NCBI RefSeq assembly: GCF_003286085.1
Contig: NW_020825321.1
Location: 1,116,001-1,180,000, forward strand
DNA: 64,000 nt
Direction: 5' to 3'
Source: Drosophila persimilis
Lineage: Eukaryota; Arthropoda; Insecta; Diptera; Drosophilidae
Shown here in pieces: positions 22,471-34,082 of this stretch. The position numbers were made by a program, and so were the translations under genes. The notes beneath the pieces were generated by a model. That model had not been told where the DNA came from. It worked only from the letters and a program-made list of their open reading frames with translations, and did no database searches. Each line of letters starts with the position of its first letter. Position 1 is the stretch's first letter.

Positions 22471-24836
22471 AGTACGAAAAGTACGTCACATTTAACGATT
22501 ATTTTTTTCTTCGTATAAATAGCTCTTTGGTCTTACTTATCCACGGTGGCGAAGTGGGGCGAATTCGCCAAGAACGAGAGATAGCTTTAATATGCTGCCG
22601 CTTCGCCCTAGACTATCTTACACTATACTTAAAGAACATCAAATCGATCTGGTGTAACTTAAAGTTACAACGGCAAATAAGAGAGCACTATATAGCGCTA
22701 TATGTATGTGTTAAAAAGTTAAATGTTGTAAAAACTAATTTAAAAAAAAAAACAAATTAATACTAGTTGTTAGAATACCACTATTATTTGGACTCTGCAC
22801 TTATTAAAAAATACTGACATATGCATACGCATGCTAAGAAGTTGTATATCTCATTATCAATCCTTATTCGGTCGGCACATTAATTTGTTACTCATATTTT
22901 ATAATGTTCCAACGGTCTTTTAAATATTATAAAGCGAAATGTACTACACCAGATCTAAACAATGTTATTGATTTTGATTGCTGTAGCAATGAGGTTACGG
23001 TTACAGAACAACGGATATTACAAAATAGTATGCGTGTACGTACATCTACATATTCGTATGTTGGTACATGTGTCGGTCCATATGGTTTTGCCGCATATGT
23101 TTAGCAATGTATTAACAGTTAATTCTCCCTATATTCTCAGATGGTTGCAATGACCTTAAGAAAGCATCTCGGACTCTATATTTTATGATTGATGTGCAGT
23201 TATTCTATATTAGGTTGACTAGCCTAGTCGATAAACCATCCTGTTTTTTTAATGAAAAAACTTAGTCGCTCAGTTTTCAAGATATCTTTTTCTAATATTG
23301 AGCATACATTGTCTCTCAGTTGTGTAGGAATACGGCTGTCCGAGCCGAGCGCCAAGTGCTCAAAGACTATAAGAGCTAGATAAACATTTTGTATACACAC
23401 TTCTGTGATATTTCACTGCTACAAGAATAGTTCAAAACTTCGCCCCGCCTACTTCCGCCCCCACAAAGGACGAAAATCTGTGGCATCCACAATATTGAAG
23501 ATACGAGAAAATTAAAAACGCACAATCATAAAGAATGACCATATCTACCAGATTGCCGAATCTGGATCAGATCGGACCAAAAGGAACAAATCAATTTGCA
23601 GTGGTTACGCAGCGCCCGACGACATGTTCAGACACGTTTTCTGTCTCTTCCGCTCGCACTTTTTGTTGTTCAATGTAGCCATACTGACTATGTATCGGGT
23701 ATAAATGTAGTGTTGCGGCTTTAATTCCGCCAGAGAGGCCGTTCCGCCCACTGTGAAGTGGTGCGCCTCTTTGTGATGTTTCGGCCATGTTTGCCGAGTT
23801 ATGCGAAAAAGTGTCACTATTGGCCACCCATTAGTCAATTAGTCGCTTGAATTGCTTTTTTATAATGAGCTAACAGGTGGCCATTTGCATTCGATCACCC
23901 TCCTAGTCTTGGCGAATTGGGATTTTAGTCAGTGATCTGGAAACCTTGTCTGCTGCGATTCATCTGTGAAGATGTTTATGGCCCCATCTGGACCTGGAAG
24001 TCCCTCGAGCCATTCGTCTCTGTGAGGGATTATTAAGTTTAAAGGAGTATCGGGGTATATCTCGGCACTCCATTTTTGGGACTATATTGCTATTGTTTAG
24101 TATGGATGAGTGACCTGTGTGCTGTGGTACCCATTAGTCGGAGTCTCTCAGACGTATTTCTGCCATTCTTGTCTTTTTTTTGTCGAGTCTTCAATATCGC
24201 GTTTGCTGATTCTCAAAACACCTCCTCAAAAGGTACATTAATGAATTTAAATTTAAATACAAAATATTATGTCGTATACTGGGGAATACAAAGATTATGG
24301 TCCAGCATTTTTTTTAGGAATTAGGAAACTTTTTCTGGGTTTCGACCAATCAAAATTAAAAAATTCACTTATTCAAGCATCCGTTTTTCATTTACTTTTG
24401 CGGATTACGTTTTCAGCCAAAACCTTTCGTTTTCGTTTTAAGGATCTCCAGCTTTTAAATATTTTTGCTGTTTGCACCAAAACGAAAATTGTTGTTGCCC
24501 TGGCCAATTTTTTCCGAGCCACATTTGAGGTTGGGTTAAAATAAAATTATTTATAAAGAAAGCAAAAGTTAAATTACCCTGATATAGGATATAGGTGTCA
24601 AGTTTATGTTAGTGCATCAATAAGTCATCTATTTTTTCCTTTTGCAATTAAGGTTCGTTTCGTTGTATAAAATTCCGTTGACTTTTCATTTCGTCAACGA
24701 AAATGTTTTCGTTTTCACAACGAATAAATCTTGCGGAATGTGAAAACGGAAGCCCCAATTTATGTGTATTCAAAAGTAAATCGGAAAAATTTTGTGAATG
24801 TGAAAAACGGAGCCTGGCTGAATGTATCGAATGTAC
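22471..24836. other. foldback core outside arm fragments, unassigned
   Basis: AT-rich (apart from the fragment at 23349-23719). Short frames only, none resembling a known protein. Around 24650-24790 there are short inverted stretches built on CGAAAATG/CATTTTCG. Nothing else supportable. Confidence 0.4.
23349..23719 (+). repeat. internal arm fragment, forward
   Basis: From AGTGCTCAAAGACTATAAGA to TATCGGGTATAAATGTAGTG. Both outer parts of the arm are missing. Confidence 0.7.
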
Positions 24837-25812
24837 GGGCGCTGCGTAGCCACTGCAAATTGATTTGTTACTTTTGCCTATAATAATAATCCGATCTGAT
24901 TCGGATTCGGCAATCTGGTAGATAAGGCCATTCCCTATGATTGTGCGTTTTTAATTTTCTCCTATATTCAAAATTGTGGTTGCCACAGATTTTCGTCTTT
25001 TGTGCGGGCGGAAGGGGATGGGGCGAAATTTTGAATCACACTTGTAGCAGTGAGCTCTCTACAGTGAGCAAAACGAAATAAACTTGTAACAGTGAGTTCT
25101 GCAGTGAAAAATTACAAATAGTTTTGTAACAGTGAGAGCTCTACAGTCAGGTCTAATAGTCTGAGATTTGTGGATTTCCCAGATTTTTGTCCTTTGCGGG
25201 GGCGAAAGGGAGTGTGGCAAAATTTTGAAGCAAACTCGTCAAGGTCCGATATCTCAGGAGTGTGGATACCAAATTTGATTGCTCTAACTTGTATAGTCTC
25301 TGAAATCTAGGCGCTAATGTTTTACGCTAAGCAAAGCCGGCTATCCTACGTGTGTGTTAGAGAGAGACAGGGCTTTAAAAAATGAAATTGTTTTCTTGAT
25401 TCTGGCTATAATAATTATACGATCTTGTTCAGATTTTACACTCTAGAACATATAGTCATCCTCTTCGATTCTGCGTTTTCAGTTTTCTCGTATCTTTAAA
25501 TTTGTGGATGCCACAGATTTTCGCCTTTTGTGGGGGCTGAAATGGGCGGGGCAAAGTTTTGAAATGTACTTGTAATAGTGACATATCAAAGAAGCTTGGA
25601 TGTTAAATGTCGTTGCTCTAGCTCTTATAGTCTTTGAGAACTAGGCGCTAATAGGGACGGGCAGACAGGGCTCAATCGACTCGGTTATTGATGCTGATCA
25701 AGAATATATATACTTTATGGGGTTGGAAACGATTCCTTCTGGACGTTACACACATCCATTTTCACCACAAATCTAATATACCCCAATACTCATTTTGAGT
25801 GTCGGGTATAAA
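24837..25812 (-). repeat. third large arm copy, inverted, with terminus
   Basis: From GGGCGCTGCGTAGCCACTGC to the terminal TGTCGGGTATAAA, parallel to the right arm and more diverged. It ends before an AT-rich (TTAATTAA)n stretch at 25813-25880. Probably the right end of a second foldback copy. Confidence 0.75.
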
Positions 25813-26109
25813 AATTAATAATTATTAATTAATTATTAATTAATTAATTAATTATTATTAATTAATAATTAATAATTATTCCGCGCGAATTGAATGTACT
25901 TGTTAGTGGCATAAGATGATTTTGACGGCTGGTGGATGTTACCAATGTGAATCGGAGTTTCACATCTGTCTAAAAATCCCACCATACCCCCGGGATGAGC
26001 TCAGTGTGCAGAGCCTATTAGTTAAAAGAGACAATTTGATTTCATATTAAAGATCCATATTTAGATTGGTTAAAAAAAAATACTCCATATTTCAACTCTT
26101 GTTTACAAT

Positions 26110-27222
26110 TAACGAGGGGGAACGTTGTGAGTTGCTGCGGACACCGCAACTCTACGGTTATACCCGATAATAAGTCAGTATGGCTCTCCTCCGGCAGACG
26201 CCGCTAATATTAAACGACACGACAAAGAGTGCGTGCGAGAGAGACAGAAAATCAGTCTGAGCGTGACGTCGGGCGCTGCGTAGCCACTGCAAATTGATTT
26301 GTTCCTTTTGGCTATAAAAATGATCCGATCTGATCCAGATTCAGCAACCTGATAGATATGGTCATTATTTATGATTCTGCGTTTTTAGTTTTCTCAATTC
26401 TGCAATATTGTGGATGCATCAGATTTTCGTCCTTTGTGTGGGCGGAAGGGGGTGGGGCGAAATTTTGAGATATACGTTTTATAGTGAGATCTAACAGAAG
26501 TGCGGATACCAAATTTGGTTACTCTAGCCTTAATAGTCTCTGAGATTTATGAATATCCCCAGATTTTCATCCTTTGCGGGGGCGGAAGGGGGTGTGGCGA
26601 AATTTTGAAACAAACTCGTCTCGGTCTGATATATTAGGAGTGTGGATACCAAATTTGGTTGCTCTAGCTTTTATAGTCTCTGAGATCTAGGCGCTAATGT
26701 TTTACTCTAAGCAAAGCCGCCTATGCTACGTGTGTGTTAGAGAGAGACAGGGCGAGAAAAAATGAAATTGTTTTCTTGATTCTGGCTATAATAATAATAC
26801 GATCCAATTCAGATTCTGCAGTCTAAAAGATATGGTCATTCTCTACGATTCTGCGTTTTTGGTTTTATCGTATCTTTAAAAATGTGGATGCCACAGATTT
26901 TCGTCCTTTGTGGGGGCGGAAGTGGGTGGGGCAAAGTTTTGAAATATTTTTGTAGCAGTGACATATCACAGAAGTCTGGATCCAAAACATCGTTGCTCTA
27001 GCTCTTATAGTCTTTGAGCACTAGGCGCTGAAGGGGACGGACAGACGGACAGACGGACGGACGGACAGACAGACAGGGCTCAATCGACTCGGCTATTAAT
27101 GCTGATCAAGAATATATATACTTTATAGGGTCGGAAACGATTCCTTCTGGACGTTACACACATCCACTTTTACCACAAATTTAATATACCCCAATACTCA
27201 TTTTGAGTATCGGGTATAAAAA
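26110..27222 (-). repeat. right inverted arm of the foldback element
   Basis: Reverse complement of 20858-21990 with few differences by eye, ending GAGTATCGGGTATAAAAA. The mirrored microsatellite lies at 27036-27076. Confidence 0.85.
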
Positions 27223-27402
27223 TGAACTGACAAAGAAAGCTTTCTTTGCACAAAAATAGTTTGTACAGTCTTACGTTTCATAGCATAATTAAAAAATATG
27301 GCTAAAAAAGAGTTATGTAAGCCCTCTTCAGCCTTAAGGTTGGAAGCTGCCGAGCTTTTTTGGCAACATTCACTACATTTACTACAAAAATTTCTCCGTT
27401 GC
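27223..27402. other. unassigned flank before LOA-1
   Basis: AT-rich; continues after LOA-1 at 32337 once the LINE and one TAGATGTTTATA are removed. No gene. Confidence 0.5.
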
Positions 27403-27414
27403 TAGATGTTTATA

Positions 27415-27430
27415 GGTTAGGTTAGGTTAA
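27415..27430 (-). repeat. 3' tail of LOA-1, (CCTAA)n-like
   Basis: Plus strand GGTTAGGTTAGGTTAA. The LOA-2 copy ends in the identical 16 bases (35455-35470). Confidence 0.85.
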
Positions 27431-27527
27431 CCCGGACGGCCCTCAGCGGGGCCACGCATAGGCCAATATGGCCCTTAGTTATCCGGATGGGGGGTGTATG
27501 AACCGTCGCGGGAGTGTTAATGTGGTT

Positions 27528-30500
27528 TTAAAAGTCCCCGAGAATCGAGGTGTTTTTAGCATAGGCCAGCAGTTCCTGTGGCGTCCTTTTCGAGGCATCT
27601 TCCAGTGATGCCAACACTGGGGCGCCCAGGTATCTCCTCCTTGCCCTTGAGAGAGCCGAACAGTTGCAGATGAGATGTTCCAGGGTTTCGATAGCCCCAG
27701 GTTCCTCACATTTCCTACAACTGTCTCTGTTGGTGATGCCTAGCTTTGCTGCATGTGCAGCAGCCAGACAGTGACCTGTTAGTATTCCCACTATCAATCT
27801 ACAGTCCTTTCGTAGTAGGTGCAGTAGGTAGTGGCTAAGTTTCTCGTTGCGCTCCTTGCACATTATCTTCGAGGTTCTGCAGGTGGTGGTACTCCTCCAC
27901 CTGCTATCAGTCTGTGCTCTAGCCTGCTTCTCTAGATCGCCTTGCAGCGTTCTGAGGGAGACAGGCACGTTCTCGGTTCTCCTATTCTCCAGCCCGACGC
28001 CTTCCTTAGCTAGTACGTCCGCCGCTTCGTTTCCTTCCCAATAGATCCGCACTGTCTTTGTCGTGCTTAGGATGTCTAATGCCTCCCTGCTCGCCAAGAC
28101 ACTTCTGGAACTGACCGCGGACGACTGCATGGATCTTATCGCCGCTTGGCTGTCGACGAATAGGTTGACCGCATCGTGTGCTCGTTCTGTGAGGAGAGCG
28201 ACCTCCGCTGCTTTCCCGATGGCAAAAACTTCTGCCTGGAATATGCTGCATGGGTCCGGTAGCTTATACGACAGCCTTATCTCAGGGTCTGTACAGTATA
28301 GGCCCGCTCCTACTCCTCCGTCCATCTTGGAGCCGTCTGTGTATATATTGAGGTGCTCAGTTTGGTCCCTTCCAATTTTCCAGTCTTCAGGTCCCAAAGA
28401 TGTGGTTGTTTTGACGTCAAGGCAAGTTTGGGGGGTCATGTAATCAGTCGATCTGGTCATTTCCCTGCCGATTGAACTATGCCCGTATCCTTGTGGCGAT
28501 AGATTTCCTGATGCTATGAGGCGTTGTGCTGCCTTTCCCGCAATCAGGCGAGCGTGAATGTCCAGGGGGTCGATTCCGAGTACAGTTTCGAGTGCTTTTG
28601 TTGGGGTTGACCTCAGCGCCCCTGTAATACAGAGCAGAGCCTGTCGCTGAGTCTTTTCCATAAGCTTATGGTATGTCTTCCTTTCAGTAGCCTGCCACCA
28701 CACTAAGGCTCCATACAGCAGAGTTGGTTGCACCACCGAGATGTAGATCCAGTGCATTAGAGCAGGTGACAGGCCCCATGTGCTGCTGAGCATCTTCTTG
28801 GATGCATAAAGCGCAATGGTAGCCTTCTTCACCCTTTCCACTACATTGGGCCTCCATGCCAGCTTGCTGTCCAGTACTGTGCCTAGGTATTTCACCTGTG
28901 ATTTTGGGGTCAGCCTAGTTTGGTCAATTTTCGGGGGGTCCATATCGGTACCTTGTACCTCTTGGTAAAGAGGATGAGGTCCGTCTTGTCCGCGTTGATA
29001 CTGAGTCCGACCTCTTCCGCCCACTCACGTATCTCCCTGAGTGTACGTTCCATTAAGGAGCTGAGGGTCGATGGACATACACCCGTAATAAGTATGCTTA
29101 TGTCGTCTGCATAGGCTGTTATCTTTGGGGCCTTCCTTTCAAATCTCTTGATGAGGTCGTCGACCACCAGATTCCACAGTAGTGGCGACAGGATTCCACC
29201 CTGAGGTGTGCCTCTGTGTGCCCCCTTTACCATGGAAGCAGTGCCCAACTCCGATTGCACCCGTCTGCAACTTAGGAGGTTTTTGATCCAGACGTTGATT
29301 GCAGGGTGTATGTTATTCGCTTCTAGGCGACTTGTTATTGCGGTTGTGGCCACGTTGTTGAATGCTCCTGAGATGTCCACAAATGCTCCCAAAGCATACT
29401 TTTTGTTGTGAAGGGCGCTCTCGATGGTGGCTACTAGCGAGTGTACTGCCGTCTCCACTGATTTCCCTTTAGTGTAGGCGTGTTGGTTTGTTGACATCAG
29501 TCCCTCTACCTCATTCCTGATGTGCAAATCCAACAGCTTTTCTAGTGTTTTTAGTATAAAGGAGGTAAGGCTTATCGGACTGTAATCCTTGGGACTCACG
29601 TGGCTGCACTTTCCTGCCTTAGGGAGGAAGACAACTCTCGAGGTTCTCCATTGGATATAGCCCGTACTTAGGCATGCTGAGTATATTGCGAAGAGCCATG
29701 GGGTAATAACCTCGTTGGTCAACTGCATCATGGCTGGGAATATCCCGTCCAGTCCTGGTGCTTTTATGCCCGCGAAGGAGTCTATGGCCCAGTGGATTCT
29801 CTTAGTGGTTAACAGACCTATTGGAGGGTGCTGTTCCTCGGTTGCTAGGTCCTGATGCTCCTTGGCGTCAGTGACCTCGGTGCATCCAGGGAAGTGCGCC
29901 TCCATTAGTGCTGTTAGGGCTTCTTTACTGCCCTCTGTCCACTGTCCGTTGTCTAGTTTTAGTTGCCTCTATACTGTGGGCTGCTTTGAGAGCAGCTTCC
30001 GAAGCCTAGCGGTTTCGGGCACTTTCTCGATGTTGGAGCAGAAGTTTCTCCACGAGTTCCTTTGTGCCTTACGTATTTCCTTCTTGTAGCTCCTAAGTAG
30101 GATTTTATATTCCTCATTGACAATCTCTTCGTTCGCTTGTTTGGCGATCTTGAAGAATTCCTTGAGGTTGTTCCTTTGGAGAGAGAGATCTCGGTTCCAC
30201 CAGAGTAGCTTGGACCTCCTCTTCGTTCTTCCTCTTCGATGACGAGTTGATAGTTTTTGGTGCCGGCTTCTGTCACCAGGCTCCTGAGTTCGTCGGGTGG
30301 TGCGGGTCTGTCGTGAGCCATGTAGCAGGAAGCCACCAGAAAGCGCTTTTCCTCACTTTCCAGCATCACAACCGTCAGGTCATCCGTGCTGTAATGAGAC
30401 ATAAGGTAAGAATGGATTCCCTTTCGTACGAGTACGACGGTTCTGTTCCTGCTTACCGATGTTGAGTAGATCAGATTATGATTTGAGGACTTTAGTCCGG

Positions 30501-30654
30501 CCACTGGATTGCCTGTCGCAATCCAGGGCTCCTGGACTAGAGCTATGTCGGCGAGCCCTTGCTCCATGGCGATGAGGAGCTGCGCCGACGCTACCTTGCT
30601 TTTATGCAAGTTGAGCTGCAGCACACTCAGCATGGGTGGCTGGCTCACTTGCAC
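27528..30654 (-). pseudogene. LOA-1 ORF2: endonuclease, reverse transcriptase, RNase H
   Basis: Starts MQVSQPPMLSVLQLNLHKSK at 30654, overlapping the ORF1 stop by about 50 bases. Endonuclease motif ALVQEPWIATGNPVAGL is present, but the C-terminal half of the domain is deleted near 30245. Reverse transcriptase (FVDISGAFNNVA, HRGTPQGGILSPLLWN) has YADD at 29102-29113. RNase H shows NIYTDGSKMDGGVGAGLY and FVDSQAAIRS, with a deletion or shift at the VPGH region. The end has a C-X2-C...H-X4-C knuckle (CRKCEEP to LICNC, about 27725-27670) and stops at 27528. Frameshifts near 30240, 29930 and 28960. Normal role: target-primed reverse transcription of the element. Confidence 0.85.
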
Positions 30655-32048
30655 CTGACGGGTTGACTACCAGCGTCAGATCACCGTCCTCCTCTTCTTC
30701 GTCTTCAAGCGCAAGACCCTGGGCGGCCTCCACGATGGACTCGAGACCTAGGTCCTTTTCCACCTCGCCTGCCTGCAGGGTATGCGCGTCCTTGTCCTTA
30801 GGGTGGCGCTTTTTGAGGCGCAGGTAGACGCTACCCATGCCCCACGCCATCTTCCCGAACTTGGGGTATAGCAGATCCTCTGCTTCCTTGTTTATTTGGA
30901 GGATCACACATTGGCCCCCCTTGTTGGGTAGTGGGCTACCAATGTGTAGGATCCTTCAATCGGCCGTTGGCACGTCCGCGTTTTGCCGCTGAAGGAGCTT
31001 CAGCGCTCGGTCCCCCTGGATTGTGATGGGGAAGAGTACCTTCGCCTTAGGCTTGGACGGGATAAGCTCCCGGTCCACAACCTCCAGCTTGGCCCCCTCC
31101 CACATCGCCTCCAGTTGGCAGACCGTACGCGTCAGCCACCTTAGGGTTGGATCGTCGTTGCACTTTAGGATCTTAGCCCCATTTAGCCACCCAGCACCAT
31201 CGAACGTGGGCATTGGGGCCGCGGGGTCTTCTTCCATGTGTGCAAACAGTGCGTCGACGAGACGCGCTTGCACAAGCTTCCACTGTGCCGCTGACATCTA
31301 GCCGTTTTCCTCGCTCCGGTCGATGAGTGCCACGATCAGATGTCGTTTGGTCACATCGCTGACCTTCGCTTTCGGCTTCGTTGGCTTCTTGGCCGCTTTC
31401 GGTGGAGGGGCTGCACTCTTGGGCCCGCGTTGCCGCTTGCTCGCTGGACCTTAATGGCACTCTCAGTCGAGCGTTGCCTCTTGGTGGCCATCATCTCCTC
31501 CACCTTATTGGCATATTCGCCATTCGACGCCCTCATCTGTGGCATCTGAGCATAATGTAGTCGGCCCTCCTCTACTCGCTGCTCGGCCCAGGCTAGCTTG
31601 ACCTTCTCCTGGGAGATGTCTGCTTTACCTTGCAGCCGGCTTTTTATGTTGAGGGCTGCTTTGTATTGCGCTTTGGCCTTCATCCCCTCCTTGGAACGCT
31701 TCGGCCCTTCCCTACGCAGGGAGCTGGTGCCTGGTTCCGGCGAGCGGAGAAGGCTCTCTTCATCCGTCCTGCTTAGAGAGAGCACGCTCTCCAGATCCGT
31801 GTCTGTATCGACTACGGCATCTGTGCGGCTCAACTTGCAGGCTACGGAGTGAGTTGTTTTTGTTGTTGTTGTTGTGGCAGTGTGGCTTTACAACTGACCT
31901 GGCCTGCTCCCGCCAAGTCTGAGGTGTGACCGCTGGCGACACGCAGAGAGGACTGCTCCTCCCCGTGCCCGCCGGTGGTAGCAGTCACGCTTTCCACCGA
32001 CGTTTGGGTTGACATCCCAACCCGTGCTTGCTGCTTCTTCGACTCCAT
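30602..32048 (-). pseudogene. LOA-1 ORF1 (RNA-binding gag-like protein), broken
   Basis: Pieces on the minus strand: 32048-31842 (MESKKQQARVGMSTQTSVES), 31833-31351 (Arg/Lys/Ser-rich), 31297-30956 (MSAAQWKLVQARLVDALFAH, a DUF4780-like fold with WEGAKLEVVDRELIPSKPKA) and 30907-30602 (Glu/Asp-rich end). Each step needs a frameshift or loses a few codons. The frame ends at 30602 after an acidic stretch, overlapping ORF2. The domain matches the gag-like ORF1 of other LOA elements and the equivalent part of LOA-2 (about 46500-46750). Confidence 0.7.
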
Positions 32049-32189
32049 AGTTGGCCCGAGGGTCCATACTGGTTAATATTTTTCGGAGGGACCACCCCCT
32101 AGCATTTTAGGCCTGACCGCCAGGCACCTCTAGCCATGGCCCTGGTTCGGTTCCCCGACTTTGAATCGGGAAGACGCCGGACCATAGAC

Positions 32190-32323
32190 CATAGCCTTAG
32201 CTAGACACTGCATTACCCCGAACAGAGCAAGCGACAGTGCATTACCCTTCTCCGGGGTAATGCAGTGTCCATTGCTCAGCCGGCACCCTCGTGGAGGGTT
32301 CAGCTAGAGGATTTTCGCCAGCC
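32190..32323 (-). ncRNA. HDV-like self-cleaving ribozyme fold at the 5' end of LOA-1
   Basis: Minus strand from the first base of the element. P1 GGCTGGC (32323-32317) pairs with GCCGGCT (32284-32278), all seven pairs including the G1-U wobble typical of the cleavage site. P3 ACCC/GGGT (32299-32296, 32288-32285) encloses a 7-base loop TCCACGA, like the HDV loop. P4 is a perfect 17-bp stem, GACACTGCATTACCCCG (32269-32253) with its complement at 32220-32204. The joining strand TAGCTAAGG (32203-32195) carries the catalytic-type C at 32200. P2 TAGCT/GGCTA (32306-32302, 32196-32192) is the weakest helix. Known: HDV-like ribozymes process the 5' ends of R2, RTE and Baggins LINEs. Activity here is inferred. 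Confidence 0.75.
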
Positions 32324-32336
32324 ATAGATGTTTATA

Positions 32337-33560
32337 TAATGGTTTATTGTTTGCTAGTTCTTTTTACAAAGTCTAGAGGCCGTGGCTGTGAACTTCGATT
32401 TTGCACAACTGTGAAACTGTACAAGTTTGTGGAAAATTCCGTTCTACCCTGACTTTGATGATATTTTTACTTACCAAGAAACGAGCGAAATACTGCAATA
32501 TAAGCAGCAAGAAGTAAGAAAAGGCTTGCGTCTATGCATTGAGAGCGTAATAGACAATATATAATTTAAAGGAATTTGAATAAGAGATGCTAGAAAAAAT
32601 TATTTAAATTTTTGTTCTTTCTGTTTTCGACTGTGGATAGCCATGTTTCTTCGATGTTCGAATCCAATTAGGGAGAAACATTTTTATTCAGACCAAGAAA
32701 TTAGCCTGTGGATAACCATCTTTTATTATAAGCAAAAGGCGTCGCACAGTGTGACATTCCGCTTTTTAACTTGCTAAATTGATAACTTCTGAACAAATAA
32801 AGAATCTCCATGAAACAAACTGCATTTGAAAGAAAAATCAATGTGCTTACGTGCTAAAATGTCTTAATGCTTCACAATAATGGGTTAAAGTTGAACTTTG
32901 TTGCTGGTGCATATAAAATAATTAAATTTTGAACTTAACCTAAATTAAAAGAAACAAATTTTTTTAATCTGAAAGTTGGTGAATTTTTTTGTTACTGTAA
33001 AATAATCCTTTACTTCCTGTTTTGTGGGAGGAATATCTAATAAACGTATCATTTCTGAAGAATAACTGCTTGCCGATTTATTTTGTTATCTAACATATCT
33101 AATGGTTGAAATTTATGGATCTGAAGAGGCTGCCAACATGTTGTAAAGGTCTTGGTTTTGCTTGATTCGTGATGTCTTGCACGTATTCATACTTCTGTAT
33201 TTTTTGTAATCTTTGTTTCTTGTCTCCTGGGCTTCCTCAGACATCTCTCCAATTGGTAGTGTTCGGTCAATCTGTTTTAACGAAATAAACTACTCGAATG
33301 ACCCTTGTAAAATAGATAGCCCACGCTCACTTTGTGAACTTACTCTCACAATCATTGCAAAAAAAACACCACAGAGTCTCTCTTATGCCCAATGCTCAAG
33401 CACTAAGATTTGTAATAAATAGTTATTGCCTAACGTTCAAACGCATCCATCGACTTTTCTTGCACGGCTAACGTATATACCAAATTTAATTCGTTTACTA
33501 AAAATTAACACCCCTATCCGTGAATAAACATTAATGCGGAAAACGCTCCGTGCTTAAACA
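32337..33560. other. AT-rich non-coding stretch, probably includes an LTR on the plus strand
   Basis: Ends TAAACA three bases before a primer-binding site at 33564, and holds AATAAA signals at about 33409 and 33520, so its right part is likely the 5' LTR of a plus-strand element. The left LTR end cannot be fixed without a second copy. No gene. Confidence 0.5.
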
Positions 33561-33563
33561 TTT

Positions 33564-33581
33564 TGGCGCCCAACGTGGGGC
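33564..33581 (+). other. tRNA-Lys type primer-binding site
   Basis: TGGCGCCCAACGTGGGGC, the 18-base site known from gypsy, Ulysses and Osvaldo-type elements, on the plus strand. Confidence 0.85.
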
Positions 33582-34082
33582 ATGTGTGTTAATTCTTCTG
33601 TGAACAATTAAACTAATCGCAATCTGCAAAGGCAACAGTTACAACATTCGCTCGTCTCACAGCTGCAAACGAAAGTTCCGAAAACCGTATCAGAATTGTT
33701 AATCTCAAGCGCGGGTTCATTTTCCTCGCTTTGCTTTTGCCGTTCTTGCTTAATTTTATCATTTGCTTGTCACCCACAACGGATTCAACGGCGCTTGCAT
33801 TCTCGGTTCGTTCGCTTTGCATCTACCTGCTTGGGTCCATCGATCAACGCATTCTTTCTATTGGATTTCCACCGCTTCATTTTCGTTTTGCTTTCGTTGC
33901 CGCTGCTGGAACTTTCGCTGACTTTCCGCTTTGGAACTGCGCTCATCTTTGCCCCCTTCGCTCTCACCGTTGGATTTGTGCTCTAGTTGCTGCTGCTTTG
34001 CTGCGTTTTTTTTTGTTGTTGTTTCCTGTGTTATTTTTGGAAGCTTTAGTTCTGTGTCAGCGTTATTACACTACACAACAAA

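Larger units (their letters stand above)
20858..27222. mobile_element. foldback-type DNA transposon with about 1.1-kb inverted arms, 6365 bp, composite core
   Basis: The left end TTTTTATACCCGATACTC and everything to 21990 recur as the reverse complement at 26110-27222. The arms hold an internal (GTCY)n tract and two or three diverged modules around ATAAAAGCTAGAGCAACCAA. The core contains further arm fragments in both orientations (22110-22470, 23349-23719, 24837-25812) and no transposase-like frame. Long inverted arms without coding sequence define foldback elements; Galileo and Tetris of Drosophila are the natural comparisons, but I cannot name the family. A target duplication is not decidable because both flanks are T/A runs. 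Confidence 0.8.
27415..32324 (-). mobile_element. LOA-like non-LTR retrotransposon LOA-1, near full length, 4.9 kb
   Basis: Flanked by a perfect 12-bp target duplication TAGATGTTTATA (27403-27414, 32325-32336). Minus-strand order: HDV-like ribozyme fold, 5' UTR, ORF1, ORF2 with endonuclease, YADD reverse transcriptase, RNase H and a C-terminal zinc knuckle, then a 3' tail TTAACCTAACCTAACC instead of poly-A. RNase H after the reverse transcriptase and the QEPW-type endonuclease place it in the LOA/I group (Bilbo, Baggins and Trim are Drosophila relatives). ORF1 and ORF2 are broken. The matching target duplication shows that this insertion is full length at both ends. Confidence 0.88.

Noticed and set aside
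25813..25880. AT-rich TTAATTAA stretch as a replication origin or matrix attachment site
   Set aside because: A simple repeat next to a foldback terminus; no independent support.
27415..27430. TTAGG-like telomere repeat
   Set aside because: Only about three units, and it lies exactly at the 3' end of a LINE flanked by a target duplication; the same tail ends LOA-2. It is an element tail, not a telomere.
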